A stretch of DNA of 64,000 bases from SIG565 sp045656145 (GTDB lineage: Bacteria > Bacillota > Clostridia > Oscillospirales > Acutalibacteraceae): assembly GCA_045656145.1 (NCBI GenBank), contig JAZOQP010000047.1, positions 1 to 64,000 of the forward strand, in the 5' to 3' direction. Made by a program: the position numbers and the translations under genes. Shown here one piece after another: positions 8,167 through 16,059 of this stretch. The notes beneath the pieces were generated by a model. The model did no database searches, was not told the origin of the DNA, and saw only the letters and a list, made by a program, of their open reading frames with translations. Position 1 is the stretch's first letter, and each line of letters opens with the position of its first letter.

Positions 8167-8549
8167 TGGACTTTTTAAAAATTGCCGGGGTTTGCCTTTC
8201 GGCTTTATTTATAATTGTAATATTCAATCAATATAAAAAGGAATATGCGGCATTAATTTCGGTGGTTATTGGGGTCTCCTCGCTTATCTACTGCTTTTAC
8301 TCCCTTTCTTCGCCCACAGACCTTTTAATATCATTTATAAACCGCGCAAACATAGATGGAAAATATTTTGTGGTGGCTTTAAAATCGGTTGTTATCTCCA
8401 TTCTATCGCAATTTGTGAGCGATACCTGCCGAGATTTTGGCTGCTCATCGCTTGCCTCAAAGGTGGAACTAGCGGGCAAAATCGCTATTTTCCTTATTTG
8501 CCTGCCGCTGATAGAAGAACTTTTCTCTATTATTATAAAATTGCTTTGA
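8166..8549 (+). CDS. spoIIIAD: Stage III sporulation protein AD
   Basis: This 127-residue protein has about four hydrophobic segments and the conserved patch FVSDTCRDFGCSSLASKVELAGK near residues 85-107 that is typical of SpoIIIAD. It is an integral component of the channel in the mother-cell membrane. It starts on the stop codon of spoIIIAC and ends one base before spoIIIAE. Confidence 0.93.
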   Translation: MDFLKIAGVCLSALFIIVIFNQYKKEYAALISVVIGVSSLIYCFYSLSSPTDLLISFINRANIDGKYFVVALKSVVISILSQFVSDTCRDFGCSSLASKVELAGKIAIFLICLPLIEELFSIIIKLL

Positions 8550-8550
8550 T

Positions 8551-9648
8551 ATGAAAAAACTTATTTTAATTTTTTGTTTTTGCATTTTGCTGTCGCCAAA
8601 AGCCTTTGCGGATAATCTTTATGAAAACACCCTTGAAGCCTCAGGCTTTCGCGAGGTTTATGAAAATTCCGATAGCGAAATTAAAAACTTTTTTAAAGAG
8701 AATGATATAGATGTGTTTTCCCCTGATTTTGTAAGCGATATAAAAACCGAGAATTTATTTTCTTCGCTTTTCTCATTTTTCAAAAACGCTTCAAAGGAAT
8801 TTGGTGGAAGCATACTTATAAATATTTTTATTTTGCTTATATGGGCGTTATACTCCTCCTTTGCCAATGAAAGCACAGGAGTTAACACCGCTTTCACAAT
8901 TCTTTCTTCGCTCTGCCTTTTAGCACCATTGATTAATATTATAAGCAGTGTTGCTGCGGCTATAAAATCGGGCGGTGTTTTTATGCTTTCATTTCTGCCC
9001 GTTTTCTTCGGCATAACCGCAAGTTCAGGCGCCGTTAAAACGGCGGCGGCAGGAAGCACCGCTTTACTGCTTGCCTGCGAAACAACCGTGCAGATTATTG
9101 CCTTTTTGGTGGTGCCCATTGCTTATTCGGAGCTCTGCCTTGCCATCAGCGGAAGCATTAGCGAAATCTCCCCCGCCCTTAAGCTCTCGCTCGCCCTTAA
9201 AAAAGGTTGCTCATTTTTAATGACCCTTTCTTTTACCATTTTCTTAGGCTTTCTCTCGGTGCAAACCGCTATTACCTCAGCCGCCGATTCGCTTTCGCTT
9301 AAAACCACAAAGTTTGTTGTAGGCTCCTTTGTACCTGTTGCGGGGAGTGCCCTCAGCGAAACGATTTCAACGCTTTTCGGAGGCATTAAAATCTTGCAAA
9401 ACGGCGTTGGTGTTTTTGGAATAATCGGCGTTTTAGTGGTAGTTTTGCCAACCCTTTGCGCACTTATTTTATGGAAGATTGGGATTGCTTTTTCTAAAAT
9501 TACCGCCGATATGTTAGGCCTTTCCGCCGCTTCCAAGCTAAGCGAAGCCATTGGCGGCACGCTTTCTCTTTTACTCGGAGTTCTTTTGTTTGTTGGAGCT
9601 CTTTTCATTATTTCCCTCTCGGTTATTTTAAAGGTGGGCGCCGTATGA
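8551..9648 (+). CDS. spoIIIAE: Stage III sporulation protein AE
   Basis: This 365-residue protein has an N-terminal signal sequence, a short soluble segment to about residue 85, and then about seven to eight membrane segments, as in SpoIIIAE. The family is thought to form the membrane core of the SpoIIIA channel. The C-terminus overlaps spoIIIAF by 4 nt. No ribosome site is needed for coupling, since the preceding stop is adjacent. Confidence 0.94.
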   Translation: MKKLILIFCFCILLSPKAFADNLYENTLEASGFREVYENSDSEIKNFFKENDIDVFSPDFVSDIKTENLFSSLFSFFKNASKEFGGSILINIFILLIWALYSSFANESTGVNTAFTILSSLCLLAPLINIISSVAAAIKSGGVFMLSFLPVFFGITASSGAVKTAAAGSTALLLACETTVQIIAFLVVPIAYSELCLAISGSISEISPALKLSLALKKGCSFLMTLSFTIFLGFLSVQTAITSAADSLSLKTTKFVVGSFVPVAGSALSETISTLFGGIKILQNGVGVFGIIGVLVVVLPTLCALILWKIGIAFSKITADMLGLSAASKLSEAIGGTLSLLLGVLLFVGALFIISLSVILKVGAV

Positions 9649-10076
9649 AAGAATTTAAATCTTTAATATTAAGTTTCTGCATAGCCTCTATTGTTTTTGG
9701 TCTGATTTTTATGCTTACCCCTTCAGGCAAGCTTCAAAAAAATGTCCGCTTTAATTTTGCAGTTATTTTTTTAAGTATTTTGTTTTTTTCTGTTTCCTCC
9801 ATTTTTAATATTGATTTTAATTTCAAAAAAAGCGAGGCGCTCTCTCTTTCCTACACGGAAAACATTATAAAGGCACAGGCCGAAATGGTTTGCCATGCCG
9901 CTTTAGAAGAAAATGGCTATTCGGCAGAAGAAATTAATATTTACACTAATAAAAACGAAGATGGCAGCATAAGTATTAAAAGAATACGTGCGAAAACAAA
10001 GGACGATACCGAAAAGGTAAAGTCAGCAATTACTGCTGTGATTAAAACCGACTCTATAGAGGTTAGAAATGAATGA
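9645..10076 (+). CDS. spoIIIAF: Stage III sporulation protein AF
   Basis: This 143-residue protein has two N-terminal membrane segments followed by a soluble domain of about 80 residues, the SpoIIIAF layout. The soluble domain resembles the ring-building fold shared with SpoIIIAG. It starts within the end of spoIIIAE (ATGA overlap) and overlaps spoIIIAG by 8 nt. Confidence 0.9.
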   Translation: MKEFKSLILSFCIASIVFGLIFMLTPSGKLQKNVRFNFAVIFLSILFFSVSSIFNIDFNFKKSEALSLSYTENIIKAQAEMVCHAALEENGYSAEEINIYTNKNEDGSISIKRIRAKTKDDTEKVKSAITAVIKTDSIEVRNE

Positions 10077-10590
10077 ACATTTAAAGGGTTTTCCGGAAAA
10101 ACTTAAAAATGGTAAACTGCTCCTAATTTTAGGCATTATAGGAATTCTTCTTATTTCGCTTTCTTCATTTTCAGGTAATAAAAAAACGAATGAGACAAAA
10201 GAAACTGTCGAATTTAACACCAATGAATATACCGAAAATCTCGAAAAAAAGGTTAAAAATATAGTGAGCAAAATAACGGGAAGCCGAGATGTATCGGTGC
10301 TTATAACCTTGGAGGGTGGCGTTCGTTACACCTATGGGCAGGATAGCAAGGAAACCACCGAAAGCAAGGAAACCGAGGAAAATAAAGAAAATGAGCAAAA
10401 ATATATCTTTATAACCGATGCCGATGGCAACGAAAGGGCACTAAGCCTTTATGAAACCTACCCGCTTATTCGCGGAGTAACGGTTGTTTTTAAAGGAAAC
10501 TCTTCCTTCGTTCCAAAAATTGAGGAAGCGCTCAGCACGGCGCTCGGCATAACATCAAAACGAATTTCCATCATTAATAAAGGAGGCTAA
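10069..10590 (+). CDS. spoIIIAG: Stage III sporulation protein AG
   Basis: SpoIIIAG forms the large ring of the channel in the intermembrane space. The 173-residue protein has one membrane segment near residues 17-34 and a ring-building domain that starts with VKNIVSKITGSRDVSVLITLEGG and ends with ALGITSKRISIIN. A highly charged insert with repeated KETxE (residues about 85-103) sits where the family has its variable beta-triangle insertion. Confidence 0.92.
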   Translation: MNEHLKGFPEKLKNGKLLLILGIIGILLISLSSFSGNKKTNETKETVEFNTNEYTENLEKKVKNIVSKITGSRDVSVLITLEGGVRYTYGQDSKETTESKETEENKENEQKYIFITDADGNERALSLYETYPLIRGVTVVFKGNSSFVPKIEEALSTALGITSKRISIINKGG

Positions 10591-10594
10591 TAAT

Positions 10595-11119
10595 ATGAAA
10601 AAAGGTAAGGTTATAGGTAAAAAGCAATTGATTTTGGCGGTTATGGTGATAGCGCTTGGTGCGGCAGTATGGTTTAATATGAACTATGCCGGCAACACCA
10701 CAAAATATCTAGGCGAAGCGCAGTTTGTTGATAATAGTTCAGGCGACGCGGTTGAAACCTCGGCAAATATAAATAACTATTTTGAAACCGCCAGAGCCGA
10801 GCGCGAAAATACCGCTAAGGATATGCGAGAAGAGGTAACCGAGGCAATTCAGCAGGCAGGTGGTAATGAGGAGGCTTTGAAAAGCGCCTCCGATTTGCTC
10901 GCAAAACTGCTCGAAAGAAAGGCAAAAGAAACCAATATTGAAAATCTTTTAAAGGCTAAAAATTTTGCCGATGTTATTGCAATTATCGGGGATAGCGATG
11001 TTAATATAATAGTGCGCGCCGAAAACCTAAGCGCCGCCGAAACCATACAAATTCAAGAGGTTGCCGCCGTCCATTCAGGCCTTACCCTTGATAAAATTAA
11101 AATTCTTACTGTAAAATAG
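10595..11119 (+). CDS. spoIIIAH: Stage III sporulation protein AH
   Basis: SpoIIIAH docks with forespore SpoIIQ across the intermembrane space. The 174 residues consist of one N-terminal membrane segment (residues about 10-28), a linker with repeated acidic and basic residues, and a C-terminal YscJ-like domain ending in VAAVHSGLTLDKIKILTVK. It is preceded by AAAGGAGG and closes the spoIIIA operon. Confidence 0.93.
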   Translation: MKKGKVIGKKQLILAVMVIALGAAVWFNMNYAGNTTKYLGEAQFVDNSSGDAVETSANINNYFETARAERENTAKDMREEVTEAIQQAGGNEEALKSASDLLAKLLERKAKETNIENLLKAKNFADVIAIIGDSDVNIIVRAENLSAAETIQIQEVAAVHSGLTLDKIKILTVK

Positions 11120-11147
11120 TTGATTTTGTTTCCAAAAATGGTATAAT
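11120..11147 (+). promoter_or_regulatory. Sigma-A promoter of the Asp23/Gls24 gene
   Basis: TTGATT (11120-11125) and TATAAT (11142-11147) with 16 nt between lie right after the spoIIIAH stop. The next gene can thus be expressed outside sporulation. Confidence 0.75.
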
Positions 11148-11180
11148 ATAAAAGAAGAATAAAAAACCGGAGGCAAAACT

Positions 11181-11525
11181 ATGTCAGAAAACAGAATTTT
11201 AAGCGGTCTTGAAATAAATGCAGATGTAATTGAAAAAATGGTAACCTTCGCAGCGCTCGAGGTTGAGGGTGTTGCCTCTATGTCTAAAAAAGCAGTTGAT
11301 TTAATGGGCATCGTAAACACAGGCTCTGCCTTAAAACCTGTTAAGGTTGCGGTTAAAAACGGAGCGGTTGATATCGATTTATATATAAGCGTTAAGGATA
11401 CCGCTAATGTTAAAGAGGTTGCCGAAAACGTTCAAAAGAACGTTAAGGATAAGGTTCAAGATATGACCGGCAACGCCATAACACAGGTTAATGTTCACAT
11501 TGCAGACCTTGAAATAGCCGAATAA
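11181..11525 (+). CDS. Asp23/Gls24 family envelope stress protein (YqhY-like)
   Basis: This 114-residue protein has the Asp23 core: an N-terminal NADVIEKMVTFAALEVEGVASM, a central beta region and a C-terminal amphipathic helix (VAENVQKNVKDKVQDMTG). In B. subtilis a homolog, yqhY, also follows spoIIIAH, where it is linked to acetyl-CoA carboxylase control. The order seen here therefore looks conserved. It has its own promoter and terminator. Confidence 0.88.
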   Translation: MSENRILSGLEINADVIEKMVTFAALEVEGVASMSKKAVDLMGIVNTGSALKPVKVAVKNGAVDIDLYISVKDTANVKEVAENVQKNVKDKVQDMTGNAITQVNVHIADLEIAE

Positions 11526-11529
11526 ACTC

Positions 11530-11568
11530 AATTCCCGATTAATGCGACTGCATTAATCGGGAATTTTA
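11530..11568. terminator. Bidirectional terminator
   Basis: A 16-bp perfect stem (11530-11545 with 11550-11565, loop GACT) is followed by TTTT. It closes the Asp23 gene. On the minus strand it would also contain the original stop codon of the SLOG-like gene read through its nonsense codon. Confidence 0.85.
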
Positions 11569-11609
11569 TATTCTCCGAGATTAATTATTTTTACTGCTTG
11601 TTTTTTAGC

Positions 11610-12002
11610 TTATTCTAAACTTTTATGAGCATTTGAAAGCGCATTATTTACATACGCCACTAAAAAATCCGATTTATCTATCATATATTTATTCCTTTTT
11701 AAAATAGCAAATTTTTTAGGACATGTTTCTAAAATTTCCGGAAACAAAGTTTCACTTTCCTTGCAATAACTTGGTTTTTTATCAATATAAGGCAAAGCCA
11801 CAACTACCTTAATTTCATATTTTCCCTTCAGTTGCGACAAGATAGAATACACATAATAATCAAAATTACCGTTTGTTCCGATATAAAATGTATCTACATA
11901 ATTTTTATTAATTAAATCTTCTATAACTACATATAATTCATTTTTAATTTCAGGCGAGCAATTTTTATGGCCTATGAATGTACACGCAAGCATCAATATC
12001 AT
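11610..12002 (-). CDS. SLOG/DUF1273-like nucleotide-binding protein, C-terminus cut by a stop codon
   Basis: The 130-residue product begins with ACTFIGHKNC, the phosphate-loop-like start of SLOG (YpsA/DUF1273-like) proteins, and continues with FYIGTNGNFD and KSDFLVAYVNN. The reading frame stops at TAA (11612-11610) after SLE. Reading past it, 18 more codons include AKKQAVKIINLG, which is the last beta strand of the family, ending at 11553. So the gene seems broken by a single-base change (TAA for TAT). The likely promoter places transcription start about at the ATG at 12002, which suggests a leaderless mRNA; ATG 11993 is an alternative start. Function unknown. Confidence 0.7.
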   Translation of the reverse strand: MILMLACTFIGHKNCSPEIKNELYVVIEDLINKNYVDTFYIGTNGNFDYYVYSILSQLKGKYEIKVVVALPYIDKKPSYCKESETLFPEILETCPKKFAILKRNKYMIDKSDFLVAYVNNALSNAHKSLE

Positions 12003-12009
12003 CGATTAT

Positions 12010-12038
12010 ATTTTAAGGGAATTTCCCTTAAAAGTCAA
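12010..12038 (-). promoter_or_regulatory. Promoter of the SLOG-like gene
   Basis: TTGACT (12038-12033) and TAAAAT (12015-12010) are 17 nt apart on the minus strand. The predicted start of transcription falls at about 12003, one base before the ATG. Confidence 0.6.
12011..12033. promoter_or_regulatory. Perfect palindromic operator
   Basis: TTTTAAGGGAA and TTCCCTTAAAA flank a central T, giving a perfect 23-bp palindrome that fills the spacer of the SLOG promoter. A related half-site, TTCCCTTAAGG, lies at 12048-12058 in front of the XRE gene. The adjacent XRE protein is the natural candidate to bind both. Confidence 0.65.
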
Positions 12039-12081
12039 TAAGGCATATTCCCTTAAGGCATAATAACCTTGAGGTGTTATT

Positions 12082-12294
12082 ATGTTTAAAAGAGTTCGTG
12101 ATTTAAGAGAGGATAAAGATATTACCCAAAAGCAAATGGCTGAATTTCTTCAAATTCATCAAACAACCTATTCCGATTATGAATTAGGCAATTTGAACAT
12201 CCCTGCGGATGTATTAATTAAACTAGCTCGTTTTTATAAAACAAGTATTGATTACATCGTTGGTCTTACCGACAACCCCGAAGCATACAAATAA
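12082..12294 (+). CDS. Small XRE-family transcriptional regulator
   Basis: The 70-residue protein is essentially one Cro/cI-type helix-turn-helix domain: LREDKDITQKQMAEFLQIHQTTYSDYELG carries the helices, and the C-terminus PADVLIKLARFYKTSIDYIVGLTD is the usual dimer-side extension. GAGGTG lies six bases before the ATG. It is divergent from the SLOG-like gene, with AAGGGAA-type palindromes between them, and probably represses that promoter and its own. Confidence 0.88.
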   Translation: MFKRVRDLREDKDITQKQMAEFLQIHQTTYSDYELGNLNIPADVLIKLARFYKTSIDYIVGLTDNPEAYK

Positions 12295-12320
12295 AAGCCA
12301 CGATTTCAATCGTGGCTTTT
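12293..12320. terminator. Bidirectional terminator overlapping a coding end
   Basis: Stem AAAAGCCACGATT/AATCGTGGCTTTT with a two-base loop ends both the XRE gene (plus) and the acyltransferase gene (minus). The last codons of the acyltransferase gene lie within the hairpin. Confidence 0.85.
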
Positions 12321-13577
12321 ATTTTTTCTCTCCATTTGCATTTTGTAAATTTCTTCGGTAGCGAAGGCTAGCTTTGTAACGATATTCTTTTTTGTGGGAT
12401 AACAATAAAATGAATCATTCTCATAGGAAATATCAAAACAGTCAAGCGGTTTTATGTAACAATAATCATATTCGATGTGTAAACTGTTGGTATCAAGCGG
12501 GCGGCGAGTTATTTCATAATCTTCGCCTCTATAGTGCCCCTTTATCCTAAAGCCGTTTTCGGCATCATGGGTAACAACGGCATTTCCAATAGGAATAAAC
12601 CGCCAAGTTCTTGGCAAGGAATAAACCTCTACCTCATCGGAAAATGAATAGCTTCCCTCTCTTACCTGTCGCCTTACTTCACTTCGCTCCCACTCAAACC
12701 AATCGGGAATATGTGAAAACTCGGTTTCTCCCGAAAGCGCTGTAAGAGTTCCATCATCATTCAAATTCCAGCGTTTACCACAGCTCTCGCAAAAAATTTC
12801 GGTGCCAATCGAATTCATAACCGATTCCTTTTTACAGTTTGGGCACTGGTAAAGCACCTTGTGAAGCCCCTCGGCGCGATAAGGCTCGGTTATTAAAATA
12901 CCTTTTTCTTTCTGATAGCGGTAATCATCATAAGAAAGGGCATCTTTTACTATTTTATTAATTTCATCCACCGATAATTTTTCTATCTGCTCGGGGGTTA
13001 AAATCTTGGTCATAGTTGTATATAGAGGCACTTTTCGGGGCTTTCTGAAATTCCAAAAAGGCGTTAAGAGATGGTTACCCCTATGAACCACCGCCACAAC
13101 AGGCACCTTATTAATCTTAATAAGCTTGCCGAGTGATTCTGGCATATACGAGGTTGTGCCGCAAGGAGAATAACGAGCCTCGGGATACATTGCAAGAATA
13201 TCTCCCCTTTTTAAAACGCGGCGGATAGACTTTATTAAATGCAAATCCATAACATATTTGCGTGTGCAAATACCGCCTATTAACTCAATAAGCCAAGGGC
13301 GACGATAAAAGCCATCGATACTCATAACGTTATTAACTCGGTATGGCAAAGTTCCCATAGCAACAAGCTCAAAATCGATAAAATACATATGGTTACTAAG
13401 AAGCATATACGGCGGTTTTAAACCCTCCATATTTATCTTTTCAACCTTATATTTCTTACCGATTAGCATAATTTTTGAAAGCAACCATATAAGCCAAACA
13501 ATAATCAGCGGCTGCCTTATAGGGTATTTAGCGGTTTTATATCTTTTCTTGTTTTTATAATTTACTTCTTTAATCAT
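12306..13577 (-). CDS. PlsC-type acyltransferase with zinc ribbon
   Basis: The N-terminal half of this 423-residue protein is a 1-acyl-glycerol-3-phosphate acyltransferase domain. The catalytic HX4D is H63-D68 in SNHMYFID, and a YPEAR motif takes the place of the usual EGTR. Residues about 240-270 form a zinc ribbon (CPNCKKES..CESCGKRW) followed by a C-terminal domain I do not recognise. The extra C-terminal half makes it much longer than housekeeping PlsC (about 240). The zinc ribbon could sense lipid or bind a partner, but this is a guess. Confidence 0.82.
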   Translation of the reverse strand: MIKEVNYKNKKRYKTAKYPIRQPLIIVWLIWLLSKIMLIGKKYKVEKINMEGLKPPYMLLSNHMYFIDFELVAMGTLPYRVNNVMSIDGFYRRPWLIELIGGICTRKYVMDLHLIKSIRRVLKRGDILAMYPEARYSPCGTTSYMPESLGKLIKINKVPVVAVVHRGNHLLTPFWNFRKPRKVPLYTTMTKILTPEQIEKLSVDEINKIVKDALSYDDYRYQKEKGILITEPYRAEGLHKVLYQCPNCKKESVMNSIGTEIFCESCGKRWNLNDDGTLTALSGETEFSHIPDWFEWERSEVRRQVREGSYSFSDEVEVYSLPRTWRFIPIGNAVVTHDAENGFRIKGHYRGEDYEITRRPLDTNSLHIEYDYCYIKPLDCFDISYENDSFYCYPTKKNIVTKLAFATEEIYKMQMERKNKSHD

Positions 13578-13631
13578 CTCTTCAACTCCCCATTTTTATT
13601 TTACTTTAAAATAAGAAAAAAGGCAAGAAAA

Positions 13632-13660
13632 TTGATTTTTAGATAAAAAAGGTATATAAT
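13632..13660 (+). promoter_or_regulatory. Sigma-A promoter of the alpha/beta hydrolase gene
   Basis: TTGATT (13632-13637) and TATAAT (13655-13660) are separated by 17 nt. Confidence 0.75.
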
Positions 13661-13683
13661 GGAATTTAAGGAGATGAATAAAT

Positions 13684-14610
13684 TTGTTTGCCTTTTTAAT
13701 TATACTTATTTCTTTAATAGCCATAATATTTTCAACCTCATTTATTTGTTTTAGAATGGCGTTTTATAATAAAACAAAGGATAAGGTACGCCCTGAAAAT
13801 GAGATGCCTCCCGGCAAGGAGTATGAGCCTTATTACCCGCTTATGCTTTCCTGGATGGAGGAAAGAAAAAATATGGCATATACCAATTTAGAGATTACCT
13901 CTTTTGATGGACTTACCCTTAAAGGCAAATATTATGAGCTCAAAAAAGGTGCGCCAATTGAAGTTATGTTTCATGGATATAAAGGCAGCGCCGAAAGAGA
14001 TTTATGCGGCGGAATTCAGCGCGCCTTCGCGCTAAACCGCAATGTTTTAATCGTTGACCAGCGCGCCCACGGAGAAAGCGACGGAAATGTTATAACCTTT
14101 GGGCTTTATGAAGCAAGAGACTGTCTTGCTTGGGTGGAATATATTATAAAACATTTTGGGGATAATACTAAAATTATCCTTTGCGGAATTTCAATGGGTG
14201 CCGCAACCGTAACCTTAGCGGCAGGAGAAAATCTCCCCAAAAACGTTATAGGAATACTTGCCGATTGCGGATATTCAAGCGCTCGCGAAATTATTTGCGA
14301 GGTAATAAAAAAGCTTAATTTGCCGAGCAAAATTTTATACCCCTTTGTTCGCCTCGGTGCCATCATTTTCGGTGGTTTCGACCCAAACAAAGCAACCGCC
14401 ACAAAAGCGCTCGAAAAATGCGAGGTACCGATAATTTTTATTCATGGCGATGCCGATAATTTCGTGCCCTGCTATATGAGTGAACGAAATTTTAAGGCCG
14501 TAAAATCTAAAAAGAAAATCTTAATAGTAAAAGATGCGGGACACGGCGCCGCATATCTTAAAAATCAAGATACATATATAAACTTCCTAAAAGATTTTTA
14601 TGATGAATAA
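13684..14610 (+). CDS. Alpha/beta hydrolase, membrane-anchored
   Basis: The 308-residue protein has one N-terminal membrane segment and then an alpha/beta hydrolase domain related to the BEM46/YqkD group. The nucleophile serine is in CGISMGAAT, the acid in FIHGDADNFVP and the histidine in DAGHGAAY, so the triad is complete. FHGYKGSAERD is the oxyanion region. The start is TTG at 13684, with AAGGAG ten bases upstream. The substrate cannot be inferred. Confidence 0.85.
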   Translation: MFAFLIILISLIAIIFSTSFICFRMAFYNKTKDKVRPENEMPPGKEYEPYYPLMLSWMEERKNMAYTNLEITSFDGLTLKGKYYELKKGAPIEVMFHGYKGSAERDLCGGIQRAFALNRNVLIVDQRAHGESDGNVITFGLYEARDCLAWVEYIIKHFGDNTKIILCGISMGAATVTLAAGENLPKNVIGILADCGYSSAREIICEVIKKLNLPSKILYPFVRLGAIIFGGFDPNKATATKALEKCEVPIIFIHGDADNFVPCYMSERNFKAVKSKKKILIVKDAGHGAAYLKNQDTYINFLKDFYDE

Positions 14611-14649
14611 TATTTAATTGGTATTTCGATTTAAATTCCAAACAAATTA

Positions 14650-14677
14650 TTGACTGTCCTCAAAATTCTGCCATAAT
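14650..14677 (+). promoter_or_regulatory. Promoter of the SGNH hydrolase gene
   Basis: TTGACT (14650-14655) and CATAAT (14672-14677) have a 16-nt spacer. Confidence 0.65.
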
Positions 14678-14707
14678 ACAATTAACACTAAAAAAGAAGG
14701 TGCTTTT

Positions 14708-15265
14708 ATGGAATTAAAAGGAAAAAATATTTTGTTTTTGGGTTCTTCTGTTACCCGCGGCGCCGATTATAAATCTTATGCCGAATTTATGGTTGAAAAA
14801 TGCGGAATCACTATGGTTAAAGAGGCCGTTTCAGGAACCTCCCTTGCCGATATTCATGAACTTTCCTATGTTAATCGCCTTAAAAACCTTGACACAAATC
14901 AAAAATTTGATTTATGCATTTGTCAGCTTTCCACCAACGATACCCACCCCGATATTCCAATGTTTAAAATAGAAGCCGCTATTCGTTTTATTATTGAATA
15001 TGTAAGAGAAACCTTTGCTTGCCCCATTGCTTTTTATACCGGCACATATTTTGATAATGAAAAATATAAACAGATGATTGATATGCTCTATAATCTTCAA
15101 AAGGAATATGATTTCCCAATTTTAGACCTTTTCCATGATGAAGAAATGTTGGCAGTAAGCGAAGAAGATTATGCGAAATATATGATAGATCCTATTCATC
15201 CAACCGTTTTGGGTTACGATGAATGGTGGACACCAAAATTCATTGAATTTTGCAAAAAATTATAA
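14708..15265 (+). CDS. SGNH/GDSL-family hydrolase
   Basis: The 185-residue protein has the SGNH blocks: the nucleophile serine in FLGSSVTRGADY (residues 10-21), the block III asparagine in CQLSTNDTHPD, and the catalytic Asp-His in MIDPIHPTVLGYDEW. There is no signal peptide, so it should be cytoplasmic. It probably cleaves an ester such as an acetylated sugar, but the substrate is unknown. It has its own promoter and terminator. Confidence 0.85.
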   Translation: MELKGKNILFLGSSVTRGADYKSYAEFMVEKCGITMVKEAVSGTSLADIHELSYVNRLKNLDTNQKFDLCICQLSTNDTHPDIPMFKIEAAIRFIIEYVRETFACPIAFYTGTYFDNEKYKQMIDMLYNLQKEYDFPILDLFHDEEMLAVSEEDYAKYMIDPIHPTVLGYDEWWTPKFIEFCKKL

Positions 15266-15283
15266 ATTGATTGTTTAAGATTC

Positions 15284-15320
15284 AAAACCCCATTTTCTAA
15301 ATGAAAAATGGGGTTTTTCT
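15284..15320 (+). terminator. Terminator after the SGNH hydrolase gene
   Basis: A 13-bp stem (AAAACCCCATTTT with its complement 15304-15316) is followed by T-rich sequence. Confidence 0.8.
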
Positions 15321-15348
15321 TTACATTTTTAAAAGATTGCGGTATACT
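15320..15348 (+). promoter_or_regulatory. Promoter of the methyltransferase gene
   Basis: TTTACA (15320-15325) and TATACT (15343-15348) are spaced 17 nt and lie directly behind the preceding terminator. Confidence 0.7.
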
Positions 15349-15379
15349 AAAGCCATAAAAGATTTTGGAGGGATTTATA

Positions 15380-16048
15380 ATGGTTAAATTGTTTTTCTCT
15401 GCATTAATTAAATTCCTTTTGGGCGTTTTACTCCTTGCCCTTTTAATATTTTTGCCTGCGGGAACATTTCACTTTTTCGGCGGAATGCTTTTAATGGCGC
15501 TTTTATTTATTCCTATGTTTATAGCAGGGATTATTTTGCTTTTTAAACGCCCAACCCTTTTAAAAGAACGCCTTGATGCCAAGGAAAAAGAAAAGGAGCA
15601 AAACCTGGTTGTTAAGCTAAGCGGCCTTATGTTTATTCTCGGTTTTATCATGGCAGGTCTTGATTTCCGCTTTTCAATTCTTCCGCTACCAAAAGCCGTT
15701 TCAATAATATTTTCCGCTTTATTCTTATTTTCCTACGCCCTTTATGCCGAGGTTTTAAGGGAAAACACCTACCTTTCCCGCACTATAAAGGTTCAAGAAA
15801 ATCAAACGGTTATTGAAACAGGACTTTATAGCAAAGTAAGGCACCCGATGTATAGCGCAACCTTGCTTCTCTTTTTATCAATGCCGCTAATTTTAGGCTC
15901 GCTTTTATCCTTTATTATCTTCCTTGCCTATCCATTTATTATTGCCCACCGAATAAAGCACGAGGAAGCCTTTTTAGAAAGGGAATTAAAAGGATACACC
16001 GAATATAAGCAAAAGGTTAAATACAAACTTATCCCATTCATTTGGTAA
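15380..16048 (+). CDS. ICMT/PEMT-type membrane methyltransferase
   Basis: The 222-residue integral membrane protein has about five hydrophobic segments and the isoprenylcysteine carboxyl methyltransferase-like signature GLYSKVRHPMYSATLLL near residues 145-161. The C-terminal HRIKHEEAFLERELKGYTEYKQKVKYKLIP is also typical of the family. The bacterial substrate is unknown; phospholipids or small isoprenoids are possible. I start at ATG 15380 behind GGAGGG rather than at an upstream TTG. It is followed closely by the next gene. Confidence 0.8.
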   Translation: MVKLFFSALIKFLLGVLLLALLIFLPAGTFHFFGGMLLMALLFIPMFIAGIILLFKRPTLLKERLDAKEKEKEQNLVVKLSGLMFILGFIMAGLDFRFSILPLPKAVSIIFSALFLFSYALYAEVLRENTYLSRTIKVQENQTVIETGLYSKVRHPMYSATLLLFLSMPLILGSLLSFIIFLAYPFIIAHRIKHEEAFLERELKGYTEYKQKVKYKLIPFIW

Positions 16049-16059
16049 AGGAGAAAGTT

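Noticed and set aside
8658..9608. Long antisense frames opposite spoIIIAE
   Set aside because: They are mirrors of the codon bias of a clear membrane protein gene and lack ribosome sites.
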